A DNA stretch of 64,000 bases from Streptomyces sp. NRRL B-1140 (GCF_001280065.1 NZ_LGEA01000025.1:124001-188000); one strand, 5' to 3'; shown: positions 42,311 through 52,542, counted from the stretch's first letter. Numbers and translations are program-made. Notes: generated from the letters alone by a model not told the origin.

Positions 42311-43342
42311 ATGACCACGCAACACCAGCCGGTCGACACCGGCGGCGGCACCACGCTGCTGACCGAACCGTCGGCCCAAGGCTCCAGATCCGACGGCACG
42401 GCAGTCGCCGGCCGCTCACCGGCCCGGATGGCCTGGCGGCGGATCAGGCGGGACAAGGTCACCACGGTCGCCCTGGCGGCCACCCTCCTGTTCATCGCGA
42501 TCGCGCTCCTCGCCCCGGTGCTCACCGCACTGACCGGGTGGGGGCCGATCACCCCCGACAACAAGGCGATCAATCCGGACACGGGTAATTTCCCCTACGG
42601 ATCGCTGGGCGGCATCAGCGCCAAACACCTGCTCGGCGTCGAACCGGGCACGGGTTATGACCTGTTCGCCCGTATCGTCTACGGCCTGCGCACCTCGCTC
42701 TACGTGGGATTCGCCTCGGCCCTGCTGTCCACCGTGGTCGGTGTGGTGGCCGGGCTCGCCGCCGGATATTTCGGCGGCTGGGTCGACTCCCTGCTGTCCC
42801 GGATCATGGATGTGATGCTGGCGTTCCCCCAGCTGCTGTTCATCATCGCGCTCACCCCGGTGATCCAGAACGCCCTGCAGACCAACAGCCACGGCGGCAC
42901 CGACGAGAACCTCCGGCTGCTCGTCCTGGTCCTCAACATCGCGGTCTTCGCCTGGGCGTACACCGCCCGTCTGGTGCGCGGGCAGGTGCTGTCCCTGCGC
43001 GAGCGGGAGTTCGTCGACGCCGCGCGGCTGATGAGCGCCGGCCGCCGGCACATCCTCTTCCGGCAGCTGCTGCCCAACCTGTGGGCGCCGATCCTGATCT
43101 CCTTCGCGCTCGCCGTCCCGCAGAACATCACCACCGAGGCGGCGCTGTCGTACCTGGGCGTGGGCGTCATCCCGCCCAACCCCGACTGGGGCGCGCTGCT
43201 GTCGGACGCCTCCCAGTTCTTCCTCCAGGACCCGATGTACCTCTTCGTGCCCGGTGCCCTGCTCCTCCTCCTGGTCCTGGCGCTCAACCTGCTCGGTGAC
43301 GGCGTCCGGGACGCCCTGGATCCCCGCGCCCGACGCGGCTGA
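42311..43342 (+). CDS. ABC importer permease, DppC/OppC type
   Basis: 343 residues. A disordered N-terminal tail (~40) is followed by one helix (TTVALAATLLFIAIALLAPV), the OppC_N/BPD_transp core with membrane helices at about 125-145, 165-190, 210-225, 250-280 and 305-330, and the EAA loop ALSYLGVGVIPPNPDWGALL. This inner-membrane subunit of a peptide/nickel-class importer lies first in the operon, before the binding protein, which is unusual. ATG 42311 begins the MTTQHQPVDT start. Confidence 0.9.
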   Translation: MTTQHQPVDTGGGTTLLTEPSAQGSRSDGTAVAGRSPARMAWRRIRRDKVTTVALAATLLFIAIALLAPVLTALTGWGPITPDNKAINPDTGNFPYGSLGGISAKHLLGVEPGTGYDLFARIVYGLRTSLYVGFASALLSTVVGVVAGLAAGYFGGWVDSLLSRIMDVMLAFPQLLFIIALTPVIQNALQTNSHGGTDENLRLLVLVLNIAVFAWAYTARLVRGQVLSLREREFVDAARLMSAGRRHILFRQLLPNLWAPILISFALAVPQNITTEAALSYLGVGVIPPNPDWGALLSDASQFFLQDPMYLFVPGALLLLLVLALNLLGDGVRDALDPRARRG

Positions 43343-43423
43343 ACACGCCACCCCCTGACGAGTGTCGGCCCGGTGGTCCCACGAACGGCCGCCGAGCCCG
43401 TAGCAAGAACGGAGTACTCCTCA

Positions 43424-45100
43424 ATGACGCGCAGAACGCGCAGATCGCGCACGGTCGCTCTCACGGCAACCGCCGTGGTCATCGCCCTGGGGGCCACCGC
43501 ATGCGGGGGTTCCTCCAGCACCAGCGGAAGCGGCGCCCCCGGAAAGGGCGGCACGCTGACCGTCCTCAACAAGGCGGACTTCGACCACCTCGACCCGCAA
43601 CGCGTCTACACGACCGAGGGTTCGAGCATGGACGAGGAGATCGTCCGCACCCTCACCGGCTGGGACGAGACGGGCTCGGCCCCCAAGCTGGTCGGCGACC
43701 TCGCGACCGACACCGGAACGCCGTCCAAGGGCGCCACGGTCTGGACCTTCCACCTGCGGCACGGAGTCAAGTACCAGGACGGCACCGAGGTCACCGCGCC
43801 CGACGTGAAGTACGGAGTGGAGCGGTTCTTCTCCTCCGACATCAACGGTGGCCCGCCCTACGCGTCCCAGTGGCTCGTCGGCGGCTCCGACTACAAGGGC
43901 CCTTACCAGGGCAAGGAGCTCGCCTCCATCCAGACGCCGGACAAGTACACGATCGTCTTCCACCTGAACCAGCCGGTGGCCGACTTCAACGAGACCACCG
44001 CGATGCCCGGCTGGTCCGCCGTGCCCAAGGCCCACGACACGGGCTCGACGTACGACACCAAGGTCTGGTCCGACGGCCCGTACATGATCAAGTCGTACGC
44101 GAAGAACAAGGAACTCGTCCTCACCCGGAACAAGTACTGGTCCCAGTCGACCGACCCCATCCGGCAGCAGAACGTCGACGAGATGGACGTCAAGTTCGGC
44201 CAGGACGAGGCCGCCATCGACCAGCAGATCAAGGCCGACGCCGGCACCGCGCAGACGTCCATCCAGCAGTGGCCGATCGCCGGCTCCGACCTGGCGCAGC
44301 TGGCCAACGACCCCTCACTGAAGAGCCGTTACTACAAGATCCCCGCGCCGGGCATCAACTACCTGGCCATCAACACCACGCGTGTGAAGGACCTGAAAGT
44401 CCGCCAGGCGATCGAGTACGCCCTCGACAAGACGACCGTCCGCGGTGCCTTCGGCGGCTCCGCCTACGGCGACTACGCCACCACCATGCTGAGCCCCGGC
44501 ATCGGCGGCTACAAGAAGTTCAACCTGTACGGCGCCAACCCGGCGGGTAACCTCGCCAAGGCGAAGCAGTTGATGAAGCAGGCGGGCAACCCGAAGCCGA
44601 CCATGTCGATCGCCGTGGAGAACACGCCCACCCAGGAGCACTTCGCCGACGCCGTGAAGACCTCGCTGGAGCACATCGGAATCCACGTCAACATCTCCCC
44701 GATCGACGCGGCGAACTACTTCAGCACCGTCAACAACACGAAGAACCAGTACGACCTGACCTGGGGCGACTGGATCGCCGACTGGCCCAACGCCTCCACG
44801 GTGCTGCCCACCCTCTTCGACGGCCGGCTCATCAAGAAGAACCCGCAGGCCAACCAGGACCTGTCCTACCTGAACGACCCGAAGGTCAACGCGCTCGTCG
44901 ACAAGGCCGCCACGATGACGGACGTCAAGCAGCGGAACGCCACCTACGGGCAGATGGACCAGCAGATCCTCAAGGACGCCGCCGTGGTCCCGCTGACGTA
45001 CATGAACTTCAGCGACATGTCCGGCTCCAAGGTCGGCGGAGTCATCCCCGACACGATCCTCGCCGAGCCGAGCCTGGTCCACGTCTACATCAAGCACTGA
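43424..45100 (+). CDS. Peptide-type ABC transporter substrate-binding lipoprotein
   Basis: 558 residues. The signal sequence ends in a lipobox (ALGATACGG, Cys27) and SBP family 5 follows: the LNKADFDHLDPQRVYTTEG start, GLTVLNK..., and conserved blocks RHGVKYQDGTEVTAPDVKYG and KVRQAIEYALDKTTVRGA. It should capture oligopeptides (or nickel/opine-like ligands) on the outer face and deliver them to the permease pair. It follows the first permease by 81 bp; a hairpin lies between it and the next permease. Confidence 0.9.
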   Translation: MTRRTRRSRTVALTATAVVIALGATACGGSSSTSGSGAPGKGGTLTVLNKADFDHLDPQRVYTTEGSSMDEEIVRTLTGWDETGSAPKLVGDLATDTGTPSKGATVWTFHLRHGVKYQDGTEVTAPDVKYGVERFFSSDINGGPPYASQWLVGGSDYKGPYQGKELASIQTPDKYTIVFHLNQPVADFNETTAMPGWSAVPKAHDTGSTYDTKVWSDGPYMIKSYAKNKELVLTRNKYWSQSTDPIRQQNVDEMDVKFGQDEAAIDQQIKADAGTAQTSIQQWPIAGSDLAQLANDPSLKSRYYKIPAPGINYLAINTTRVKDLKVRQAIEYALDKTTVRGAFGGSAYGDYATTMLSPGIGGYKKFNLYGANPAGNLAKAKQLMKQAGNPKPTMSIAVENTPTQEHFADAVKTSLEHIGIHVNISPIDAANYFSTVNNTKNQYDLTWGDWIADWPNASTVLPTLFDGRLIKKNPQANQDLSYLNDPKVNALVDKAATMTDVKQRNATYGQMDQQILKDAAVVPLTYMNFSDMSGSKVGGVIPDTILAEPSLVHVYIKH

Positions 45101-45120
45101 CGGAACCGTCTCCACCGCAT

Positions 45121-45148
45121 CCCGCCGGCGGCTCCGGCCGCCGGCGGG
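45121..45148 (+). terminator. Intercistronic hairpin after the binding-protein gene
   Basis: CCCGCCGGCGG-CTCCGG-CCGCCGGCGGG, perfect 11-bp stem, between the binding lipoprotein and the second permease. Such hairpins often stabilise the upstream transcript or attenuate read-through, which would give binding protein in excess. Confidence 0.65.
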
Positions 45149-45178
45149 CATCCCACTCACGTCAGGTCCCGGCACCCC

Positions 45179-46171
45179 ATGTTTCGTTACCTCATCAGAC
45201 GCCTGCTGGCAGCGGCCGTCATCATGCTGGTGATCACCACCATCACCTTCTTCATCTTCTTCGCGCTGCCGTCCAACCCCGCGCTCCTGGCCTGCGGAAA
45301 GACCTGCTCACCCTCCCGCCTCGCGGAGATCAAGCACTCGCTGGGCCTGGACCAGAGCTACCTGACGCAGTACTGGGAGTTCGTCAAGGGGCTGGTCGTG
45401 GGCCGCGACTACGGCGACCAGAGCGTGCGCATCCACTGCGGCGCGCCCTGCCTCGGCATCTCCTTCCAGACCGACACCCCCGTCCTGACCACCCTGCTCC
45501 AGGACTTCCCGGCGGACCTCTCCCTCGGGCTCGGCGCCGCCGTGGCGTTCCTGATCCTGGGCGTCGGCCTCGGCACCGTGGCGGCGGTGCGCAGGGGCCG
45601 GGCCGCCGACAAGGCGGCGGTGGGACTCGCCCTGTTCGGGGTGTCGGTGCAGATCTACTTCATCGGTCTGCTGCTGCTGTACCTCTTCGTGGACAAGTTC
45701 CAGATCCTGCCGACCTCCGGCTACACGCCGTTCACCGAGGACCCGGCCGGCTGGTTCCAGGGGCTGATCCTGCCCTGGGTCACCCTTGTCATCGTCTACC
45801 TCGCCATGTACACGCGGCTCACCCGGTCCTCCATGCTGGAGGTATTCGCCGAGGACTACATGCGCACCGCCCGCGCCAAGGGCCTGCCCGCCGCCACCGT
45901 CGTCCTCAAACACGGACTGCGGGCCGCGATCACCCCGATCATCACCATCTTCGGCATGGACGTGGGCTCCCTGATCGGCGGCTCCGCGGTCATCACCGAG
46001 TCGGTGTTCGGTATCAACGGCATCGGCAAACTCGCCGTCGACTCCGTCCAGAACTCAGACCTGCCGGTCATCCTCGGCACCACGCTCTTCGCCGCGACGT
46101 TCGTCGTCCTCGCCAACGTCGTCGTCGACCTGGTGTACGGCCTCGTCGACCCGCGCGTGCGCCTCGCCTGA
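45179..46171 (+). CDS. ABC importer permease, DppB/OppB type
   Basis: 330 residues with six membrane helices (first: MFRYLIRRLLAAAVIMLVIT). The ProP-like loop EDYMRTARAKGLPAATVVLK is the EAA-type contact with the ATPase. The insert CGKTCSPSRLAEIKHSLGLD has two Cys close together that are common in the Streptomyces subgroup. It partners the DppC-type permease at 42311. Confidence 0.9.
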   Translation: MFRYLIRRLLAAAVIMLVITTITFFIFFALPSNPALLACGKTCSPSRLAEIKHSLGLDQSYLTQYWEFVKGLVVGRDYGDQSVRIHCGAPCLGISFQTDTPVLTTLLQDFPADLSLGLGAAVAFLILGVGLGTVAAVRRGRAADKAAVGLALFGVSVQIYFIGLLLLYLFVDKFQILPTSGYTPFTEDPAGWFQGLILPWVTLVIVYLAMYTRLTRSSMLEVFAEDYMRTARAKGLPAATVVLKHGLRAAITPIITIFGMDVGSLIGGSAVITESVFGINGIGKLAVDSVQNSDLPVILGTTLFAATFVVLANVVVDLVYGLVDPRVRLA

Positions 46172-46197
46172 GCCCTTCTTCGTCCTTAGGAACACCC

Positions 46198-47298
46198 GTG
46201 TCCGTATCGACCTCACCGCAGCCCGCGGACGTCGCCCCCGCGCCCGCACCCTTCCTCGACGTACGCGACCTGAGGGTGCACTTCCCGACCGAGGACGGCC
46301 TCGTCAAGTCCGTCGACGGCGTCTCCTTCACCCTGGAGAAGGGCCAGACCCTCGGCATCGTCGGCGAGTCCGGATCCGGCAAGTCGGTGACCTCACTGGC
46401 CCTGCTGGGACTCCATAAGGGCACCCGCGCCCAGGTGTCCGGCGAGATCTGGCTGGAGGGCAGGGAGCTCGTGGCCCTGCCCGAGGCCGGGATGCGCGCC
46501 CTGCGCGGCCGTACCGTCTCCATGATCTTCCAGGACCCGCTGTCCGCGCTGCATCCCTTCTTCACCGTCGGCTCCCAGATCGCCGAGGCCTACCGGGTGC
46601 ACCACAAGGTCTCCAAGAAGGAGGCGAGGGACCGCGCGGTCGAGATGCTGAAGCGAGTCGGCATCCCGCAGCCCGAGCGCCGAGTCGGGGACTACCCGCA
46701 CCAGTTCTCCGGCGGTATGCGCCAGCGCGCCATGATCGCCATGTCGCTGGTGTGCGACCCGGCCCTCCTCATCGCCGACGAGCCCACCACCGCCCTGGAC
46801 GTCACCGTCCAGGCGCAGATCCTGGACCTGATCCGCGACCTCCAGGAAGAGTTCGGCTCCGCCGTCGTCATCATCACGCACGACCTCGGCGTGGTCTCCG
46901 ACGTCGCCGACGACATCCTGGTGATGTACGGCGGGCGCCGCATCGAGTACGGCACCACCCGTGAGGTGCTCAAGCAGCCCCAGCACCCCTACACCTGGGG
47001 CCTGTTGCAGTCGATGCCGCACCTCGGCGGCGACGTCGGCGAGCGGCTCAACCCGATCCCCGGCACCCCGCCGAGCCTGATCAACCTGCCGGACGGCTGC
47101 GCCTTCCACCCCCGCTGCGCCTACAAGGGCTGGGCGACGGAGGGCCGTTGCACGGCGGAACGGCCCGAACTGCGACTCGTCTCCGGCAGCGAACGGCACC
47201 TCGCCGCCTGCCATCTCAGCGATGACGCGAAGCAGGAGATCCGCGGCGGGGCCGGTCCGGACGACCGGGACGCCGCGGCAGCACGGGCCGCGCGATGA
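46198..47298 (+). CDS. ABC importer ATPase, DppD/OppD type
   Basis: 366 residues. Walker [10 protein letters not shown] (about 60), signature SGGMRQRAM, Walker [14 protein letters not shown], switch His in IITHDLG, and the C-terminal oligopeptide-transporter motif [11 protein letters not shown] with Cys. It starts at GTG 46198 27 bases after the permease; its TGA overlaps the ATG of the second ATPase (ATGA). Energises the peptide importer. Confidence 0.92.
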   Translation: MSVSTSPQPADVAPAPAPFLDVRDLRVHFPTEDGLVKSVDGVSFTLEKGQTLGIVGESGSGKSVTSLALLGLHKGTRAQVSGEIWLEGRELVALPEAGMRALRGRTVSMIFQDPLSALHPFFTVGSQIAEAYRVHHKVSKKEARDRAVEMLKRVGIPQPERRVGDYPHQFSGGMRQRAMIAMSLVCDPALLIADEPTTALDVTVQAQILDLIRDLQEEFGSAVVIITHDLGVVSDVADDILVMYGGRRIEYGTTREVLKQPQHPYTWGLLQSMPHLGGDVGERLNPIPGTPPSLINLPDGCAFHPRCAYKGWATEGRCTAERPELRLVSGSERHLAACHLSDDAKQEIRGGAGPDDRDAAAARAAR

Positions 47299-48422
47299 CG
47301 GCGGCGGACGAAAGGGACCATGCCGTGAGCACCACCGAGCCCCGCACCGGGCAGAGCACCGACCGCCCCGGCGGCGAGAACTCCGGCGAGCACCTGCTGG
47401 AGGTACGCGGTCTGCGGAAGCACTTCCCGATCCGGCAGGGCATCATCTTCCAACGGCAGATCGGAGCCGTCCGCGCCGTCGACGGCATCGACTTCTCGGT
47501 CGGCCCCGGCGAGTCGCTGGGCCTGGTCGGCGAGTCCGGCTGCGGGAAGTCCACCACCGGCCGTCTGATCACCCGGCTGCTCGAACCCACCGGCGGGTCC
47601 GTCGTGTTCGACGGCGAGGACATCACGCACCGACCCGCCGCGCGGATGAAGGAGGCCCGCCGCAACCTCCAGATGATCTTCCAGGACCCCTACTCGTCGC
47701 TGAACCCCCGGCACACCGTCGGCACCATCATCGAGACGCCGATGCGGCTCAACGGCATCAACCCGCCCCAGGGTCACAAGAAGCGCGCCCAGGAACTCCT
47801 GGAGACGGTCGGGCTCAACCCCGAGCACTACAACCGCTACCCGAACGAGTTCTCCGGCGGTCAGCGCCAGCGCATCGGCATCGCCCGCGCCCTCGCCCTC
47901 AGGCCGAAGCTGATCGTGGCGGACGAGCCCGTCTCCGCGCTGGACGTCTCCATCCAGGCGCAGGTCGTCAACCTGCTTCAGGACCTCCAGCGGGAGTTCG
48001 GCATCGCCTTCGTCTTCATCGCCCACGACCTGGCCGTCGTACGGCACTTCTCCGAGCGGGTCGCCGTCATGTACCTCGGAAAGATCGTCGAGGTCGCCGA
48101 CCGGGAGTCGCTCTACACGCGGCCACGGCACCCCTACACGCACGCGCTGCTGTCCGCCGTACCCGAGGCCGACCCGGATGCCGTCGGACGGCGGGAACGC
48201 ATCCGGCTGGCCGGGGACGTGCCCTCCCCGATCGACCCGCCCTCCGGCTGCCGCTTCCGCACCCGCTGCTGGAAGGCGCAGGACAAGTGCGCCCTGGAGG
48301 AGCCGGCGCTGGTGCGCGTCGAGGGCAGCCCCTCGGGGCATCTGACCGCCTGCCACTTCCCCGAGGAGCCGTCCGTCACCGCACGCGAGGAGGACATCGT
48401 CCTGGACCCGGCTCTCGGCTAG
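47295..48422 (+). CDS. ABC importer ATPase, DppF/OppF type
   Basis: 375 residues. Walker [10 protein letters not shown] (about 77), signature SGGQRQRIG, Walker [13 protein letters not shown], switch His in IAHDLA, and the C-terminal [19 protein letters not shown]ys motif of OppF. The ATG at 47295 overlaps the previous stop; a GTG at 47325 (STTEPRTG) is an alternative. Together the five genes form a complete importer. Confidence 0.92.
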   Translation: MTAADERDHAVSTTEPRTGQSTDRPGGENSGEHLLEVRGLRKHFPIRQGIIFQRQIGAVRAVDGIDFSVGPGESLGLVGESGCGKSTTGRLITRLLEPTGGSVVFDGEDITHRPAARMKEARRNLQMIFQDPYSSLNPRHTVGTIIETPMRLNGINPPQGHKKRAQELLETVGLNPEHYNRYPNEFSGGQRQRIGIARALALRPKLIVADEPVSALDVSIQAQVVNLLQDLQREFGIAFVFIAHDLAVVRHFSERVAVMYLGKIVEVADRESLYTRPRHPYTHALLSAVPEADPDAVGRRERIRLAGDVPSPIDPPSGCRFRTRCWKAQDKCALEEPALVRVEGSPSGHLTACHFPEEPSVTAREEDIVLDPALG

Positions 48423-48460
48423 GTCGTGTACGGGCAGGCCGGCCGGGACGTACTGCGGCC

Positions 48461-49171
48461 TCAGGCGGGCCATCCGTGCGCCGAGCGGCGCAGCGCCCGG
48501 CCCGCCTGCGCGGTCACGGGGGCGCCGTGACCGAAGCAGGCCACGTCCGGGTCCAGTCCGGCCAGGCGCAGGCAGGCCGCGAGGACCTGTGCGCGATCGA
48601 GGTTGAACACGCCGGGCATCACGGCGCCGTCGACGGGCGAGGCGGCGACCGTGTCACCCGTGAACAGCACGCCGTGCCGCGGGAGATGGAGCGCGATGCT
48701 GCCGTGTGTGTGCCCCGGCACGTGCACGATCCGCGCCCCGCCGCCCAGGTCCAGCACGTCACCGTCCGACACTTCGGTGACCTCCCGCGGCCGGATGACG
48801 TCACCTGCGGGCAGAAGCCTCACCGCCTGCTCGTGCAGCGGCCGCTCCCACTCCTCGAACACCGGCTGCGGACCCGGGGCTTCGCCCCGCACGAAAGGTG
48901 CGTCCAGCCGGTGGACGAGCACCTCGGCGCCGCTGAGCACGGCGAACTCGGCCGCCCCGCCGGCGTGGTCCTCGTGGAAGTGGGTGAGCACGATCCGCCG
49001 CACGTCCCGGGGATGCATGCCCAGGGCCGTCACCGCCTCGGCGATCGGGGCGCCTGAGCCGGGCGGCCCGGCGTCGACCAGGGTCAGTTCGCCGTCGTCG
49101 TGCCAGAGGTAGGCCTGGCCGACCGGGAAGCGCAGCAGGTGCAGACGGGGGAACAGCTCGATGACATCCAT
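48461..49171 (-). CDS. Metallo-beta-lactamase-fold hydrolase
   Basis: 236 residues. The MBL metal motif HFHEDH (His64, His66, Asp68, His69) is in TLVDAGPPG..VLTHFHEDHAG, followed by VHVPGHTHGS (third-ligand His) and FTGDTVAASP (bridging Asp), then CFGHGAP. It is a glyoxalase-II/lactonase-like hydrolase of unknown substrate. On the opposite strand and convergent with the importer operon. Confidence 0.87.
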   Translation of the reverse strand: MDVIELFPRLHLLRFPVGQAYLWHDDGELTLVDAGPPGSGAPIAEAVTALGMHPRDVRRIVLTHFHEDHAGGAAEFAVLSGAEVLVHRLDAPFVRGEAPGPQPVFEEWERPLHEQAVRLLPAGDVIRPREVTEVSDGDVLDLGGGARIVHVPGHTHGSIALHLPRHGVLFTGDTVAASPVDGAVMPGVFNLDRAQVLAACLRLAGLDPDVACFGHGAPVTAQAGRALRRSAHGWPA

Positions 49172-49186
49172 GGGAGGACCGTAGGA

Positions 49187-49214
49187 AAGGCCCCCGTCCG
49201 CGGACGAGGGCCTT
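49187..49214 (-). terminator. Terminator after the M20 peptidase
   Basis: AAGGCCCCCGTCC (49187-49199) and GGACGAGGGCCTT (49202-49214) pair with one mismatch around a 2-nt centre. The minus-strand transcript then reads CCTTTCCT. It lies immediately downstream of the peptidase stop, and upstream of the MBL gene. Confidence 0.65.
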
Positions 49215-49234
49215 CTGCCGAGGGCAGAGCGCGG

Positions 49235-50590
49235 TCAGCTCGCGGCGTAGTTGCGCAGGAACAGCGCCTCCGCCACCGACAGCCGCTCCAGTTCCTCGGG
49301 GGACACGCTCTCGTTCACCGCATGGATCTGCGCCTCCGGCTCGCTCAGCCCGATGAGGAGGATCTCCGCACGCGGGTACAGCGCGGCCAGCGTGTTGCAC
49401 AGCGGGATGGAGCCGCCCTGCCCCGCGTACTGCATCTCCTGACCCGGGTAGGCCACCGCCATCGCGGCCGCCATGGCCTGGTACGCCGGGCTGGTGGTGT
49501 CCGCCCGGAAGGGCTGGCCCTGGCCGATCTGCTCGGTGCTCACCCGCGCACCCCACGGCGTGTGCGCTTCCAGGTGCGCCTGGAGCAGCTTGGTCGCCTC
49601 GCCCGCGTCCACGCCCGGCGGCACGCGCAGGCTGATCAGCGCGCGGGCACCGGCCTGCACGGACGGGGTGGCGCCGACCACGGGCGGGCAGTCGATGCCG
49701 AGGACCGTGACGGCGGGGCGCGCCCAGATGCGGTCCGCGACCGTCCCGGACCCGATCAACCCGACACCGTCCAGCACCTTGGCGTCCTGCCGGAACTGCT
49801 CCTCGTCGTACTGCAGTCCGTCCCAGCCCGCGTCGGCGGAGAGCCCCTCGACGGTCGTCGAGCCGTCCTCGGCGCGCAGCGAGTCCAGCACGCGGATCAG
49901 CGCGGCCAGCGCGTCGGGTGCGGCACCGCCGAACTGGCCCGAGTGCAGATTGCCCGCGAGGGTGTCGACCTGGACGCGCACCATCGTCATGCCGCGCAGG
50001 GTGGAGGTGACGGTCGGCAGGCCGACGCGGAAGTTGCCCGTGTCGCCGATGACGATGGTGTCCGCCTCCAGCAGCCCGGGGTGCTCCTCGGCGTACCGCT
50101 CCAGACCGCCGGTGCCCATCTCCTCCGAGCCCTCGGCGATCACCTTCACATGCACCGGCACACCGCCGTTCGCCCTCAGTGCGCGCAGCGCCAGGAGGTG
50201 CATGACCAAGCCGCCCTTGCAGTCGGCGGCTCCGCGCCCGTACCAGCGACCGTCCCGCTCGGTCAGTTCGAAGGGCGGCGTCGTCCAGGCGGCCTCGTCC
50301 AGCGGAGGCTGTACGTCGTAGTGGGCGTAGAGCAGGACGGTCTTCGCGCCCTCGGGGCCGGGCAGGTAGCCGTAGACCGACTGCGTGCCGTCGGGGGTGT
50401 CGAGCAGGGCCACGTCCTCGAAGCCCTCGGCGGCGAGAGCGTCGGCGACCCAGCGGGCGGCGCCCTCGCTCTCGCTCCTGGGGAACTGGTCGAAGTCCGC
50501 CACCGACCGGAAGGCCACCAGTTCGGTGAGCTCCTGCTTCGCCCTGGGCATCAGCGAGGCGACGGTCTCGGCGACCGGATTCGACGACAT
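49235..50590 (-). CDS. M20-family dipeptidase/carboxypeptidase
   Basis: 451 residues. It contains a typical M20 catalytic domain: LLYAHYDVQPP, YGRGAADCKGG (zinc-bridging Asp), EGSEEMG (catalytic Glu), and EAQIHAVNESV with the C-terminal His. A dimerisation/lid domain spans about 180-300 and contains GNLHSGQFGG. It hydrolyses dipeptides or N-acyl amino acids. ATG 50590 starts MSSNPVAETV. It sits next to, but not in, the peptide importer operon, which fits peptide use. Confidence 0.9.
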   Translation of the reverse strand: MSSNPVAETVASLMPRAKQELTELVAFRSVADFDQFPRSESEGAARWVADALAAEGFEDVALLDTPDGTQSVYGYLPGPEGAKTVLLYAHYDVQPPLDEAAWTTPPFELTERDGRWYGRGAADCKGGLVMHLLALRALRANGGVPVHVKVIAEGSEEMGTGGLERYAEEHPGLLEADTIVIGDTGNFRVGLPTVTSTLRGMTMVRVQVDTLAGNLHSGQFGGAAPDALAALIRVLDSLRAEDGSTTVEGLSADAGWDGLQYDEEQFRQDAKVLDGVGLIGSGTVADRIWARPAVTVLGIDCPPVVGATPSVQAGARALISLRVPPGVDAGEATKLLQAHLEAHTPWGARVSTEQIGQGQPFRADTTSPAYQAMAAAMAVAYPGQEMQYAGQGGSIPLCNTLAALYPRAEILLIGLSEPEAQIHAVNESVSPEELERLSVAEALFLRNYAAS

Positions 50591-50780
50591 GGGCACGCTC
50601 CTCGTGGGTGCGACGTTGTAAGGATGCGTACCTCTCGGTACGCATGATCGTGTGGTGCGGGCGCGTCCCTGTGTAAGGGCCACCCACGCTGCCGATCCTC
50701 CCACAGCGGCCTGCGGTGACCGCCGCCGTAGGATGCGGGAGACAGCGGCAGGCGGCTTTGATCGGGAGCAACAGACCATC

Positions 50781-52022
50781 GTGAGCAGCGAGAACTCTTC
50801 GGCGGACGACGTGCGGCAGGTGTGGGACGTCGTCGTGGTGGGCGCGGGACCCGCGGGCGCTTCGGCCGCGTACGCGGCGGCGGTGGCCGGCAGACGCGTG
50901 CTGTTGCTGGAGAAGGCGGAGCTGCCGCGGTACAAGACGTGCGGCGGGGGCATCATCGGCCCCTCGCGCGACGCCCTGCCGCCCGGCTTCGAGCTGCCGC
51001 TCAGGGACCGGGTGCACGCCGTGACGTTCTCCAGCAACGGCCGCTTCACGCGCACGCGCCGCTCCAAGCAGATGCTCTTCGGGCTGATCAACCGGCCCGA
51101 GTTCGACCAGCAGCTGGTCGAGCACGCACAGAAGGCGGGCGCCGAGCTGCGCACGGGCGTCACCGTCCAGCGGGTCGAGCAGCACGGCTCGACGGTGCCG
51201 GACCGGCGCATGGTCGCCGTAGTCCTGCAGGGCGGCGAGGTCGTGCTCGCACGGGCCGTCGTCGGGGCGGACGGCAGCGCCAGCCGGATAGGGGCGCACG
51301 TCGGGGTCAAACTCGACCAGGTCGATCTCGGCCTGGAGGCGGAGATCCCGGTGCCGGACACCGTCGCGGAGGACTGGAAGGGCCGGGTTCTCATCGACTG
51401 GGGCCCCATGCCCGGCAGTTACGGCTGGGTGTTCCCCAAGGGCGACACCCTGACGGTCGGGGTCATCTCGGCCCGGGGCGAAGGCGCCGCGACCAAGCGG
51501 TACTTGGAGGAGTTCATCGGCCGGCTGGGTCTCGCGGGGTTCGAACCGGGCCTCTCCTCGGGGCACCTGACCCGCTGCCGCGCCGACGACTCGCCGCTCT
51601 CGCGCGGGCGGGTGCTGGTGTGCGGTGACGCGGCGGGGCTGCTGGAGCCGTGGACCCGGGAGGGCATCTCCTTCGCGCTGCGCTCCGGCCGTCTCGCGGG
51701 GGAGTGGGCGGTGCGGATCGCCGAGGCCCACGACGCCGTGGACACGCGCCGGCAGGCCCTCAACTACGCGTTCGCGATCAAGGCGGGCCTCGGGGTGGAG
51801 ATGAGCGTCGGCAGGCGGCTGCTGACGGTGTTCGAGCGCCGTCCCGGGTTGTTCCACGCGGCGCTGACGGGCTTCCGGCCGGCGTGGAGGGCGTTCAAGG
51901 AGATCACGCAGGGCAGGACGTCGCTGGGCGAGATCGTCCGCACCTACCCGGTGGCCCAGCGGGCCCTGACCGCGCTGGACCGGCGTCCCGCAGCGAGCGG
52001 CGAGGCCACCCCGGCGGAGTGA
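50781..52022 (+). CDS. Geranylgeranyl reductase-type FAD flavoprotein
   Basis: 413 residues. FAD Rossmann VVVVGAGPAGASAAYAAA, then LLEKAELPRYKTCGGGI (the GGR/digeranylgeranyl-reductase CGG motif), VGADGSASRIG, and CGDAAGLLEPWTREGISFAL. Homologues reduce isoprenoid double bonds with FADH2 (for example menaquinone or lipid tails); the electron donor and substrate are not evident. GTG 50781 is preferred, with GGGAGC upstream. Its 3' end converges with the deazaflavin-dependent reductase gene, 29 bases apart. Confidence 0.85.
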   Translation: MSSENSSADDVRQVWDVVVVGAGPAGASAAYAAAVAGRRVLLLEKAELPRYKTCGGGIIGPSRDALPPGFELPLRDRVHAVTFSSNGRFTRTRRSKQMLFGLINRPEFDQQLVEHAQKAGAELRTGVTVQRVEQHGSTVPDRRMVAVVLQGGEVVLARAVVGADGSASRIGAHVGVKLDQVDLGLEAEIPVPDTVAEDWKGRVLIDWGPMPGSYGWVFPKGDTLTVGVISARGEGAATKRYLEEFIGRLGLAGFEPGLSSGHLTRCRADDSPLSRGRVLVCGDAAGLLEPWTREGISFALRSGRLAGEWAVRIAEAHDAVDTRRQALNYAFAIKAGLGVEMSVGRRLLTVFERRPGLFHAALTGFRPAWRAFKEITQGRTSLGEIVRTYPVAQRALTALDRRPAASGEATPAE

Positions 52023-52051
52023 TCGGACCGCCCGCGGCCCGCACGCGGTGA

Positions 52052-52501
52052 TCAGCCTTTCACGGTGATCTCGAAGACCGGGTGGTCCGGTGCGATGCGG
52101 CGCAGCTGGTCGTCCGAGGAGTCGGGCCCGACGCCGTTGAAGAAGACCCCTACCTCCGCCTTCCAGCGCTGGAGGTAGGCGCGCAGGATCGGGGTCTTGT
52201 CGTCGTCGCCCACCTCGGCCGCGGTGAAGGTGTCCACGTGCTTGCCGAGGTGCAGTTCACCGCCGCCCGCGGCGCGCATGTTGTGCGTCCACTGCACATG
52301 TCCGCGGGGGGCGACCAGATACTGCTTGCCGCCCAGGGTCAGCAGGTTGACCGGGGTGGTGCGCCACTGACCGCTCTTGCGGCCGCGGACGGCGAGGAGC
52401 CGGGAGCCCCAGACGCTGATGCCGCGGCGGGTCAGCCAGGCCACGGAGCGATTGAGGACGTTGACGGTGAACCAGCCGGGCTTCTGGACGTGCGTGGACA
52501 T
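52052..52501 (-). CDS. Deazaflavin (F420)-dependent nitroreductase-family protein
   Basis: 149 residues. One DDN split-barrel: VLNRSVAWLTRRGISVWGSR, LLAVRGRKSGQWRTTPVNLL (F420/quinone contact region), then YLVAPRGHVQWTHNMRA and VGPDSSDDQLRRIAPDHPVF. It probably uses F420H2 to reduce quinones or other substrates. It is divergent from the TetR gene with two matching palindromes between them, so that TetR likely controls it. Confidence 0.85.
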   Translation of the reverse strand: MSTHVQKPGWFTVNVLNRSVAWLTRRGISVWGSRLLAVRGRKSGQWRTTPVNLLTLGGKQYLVAPRGHVQWTHNMRAAGGGELHLGKHVDTFTAAEVGDDDKTPILRAYLQRWKAEVGVFFNGVGPDSSDDQLRRIAPDHPVFEITVKG

Positions 52502-52542
52502 CGGGCCCCCTCGGGTGGTGGCGAAGCGGTGCTCCCTCTTGT

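Noticed and set aside
48801..51857. 1018-residue minus-strand open frame
   Set aside because: It is a shifted or antisense frame of the M20 peptidase and GGR-type gene; no motifs, Arg/Gly/Pro-rich.
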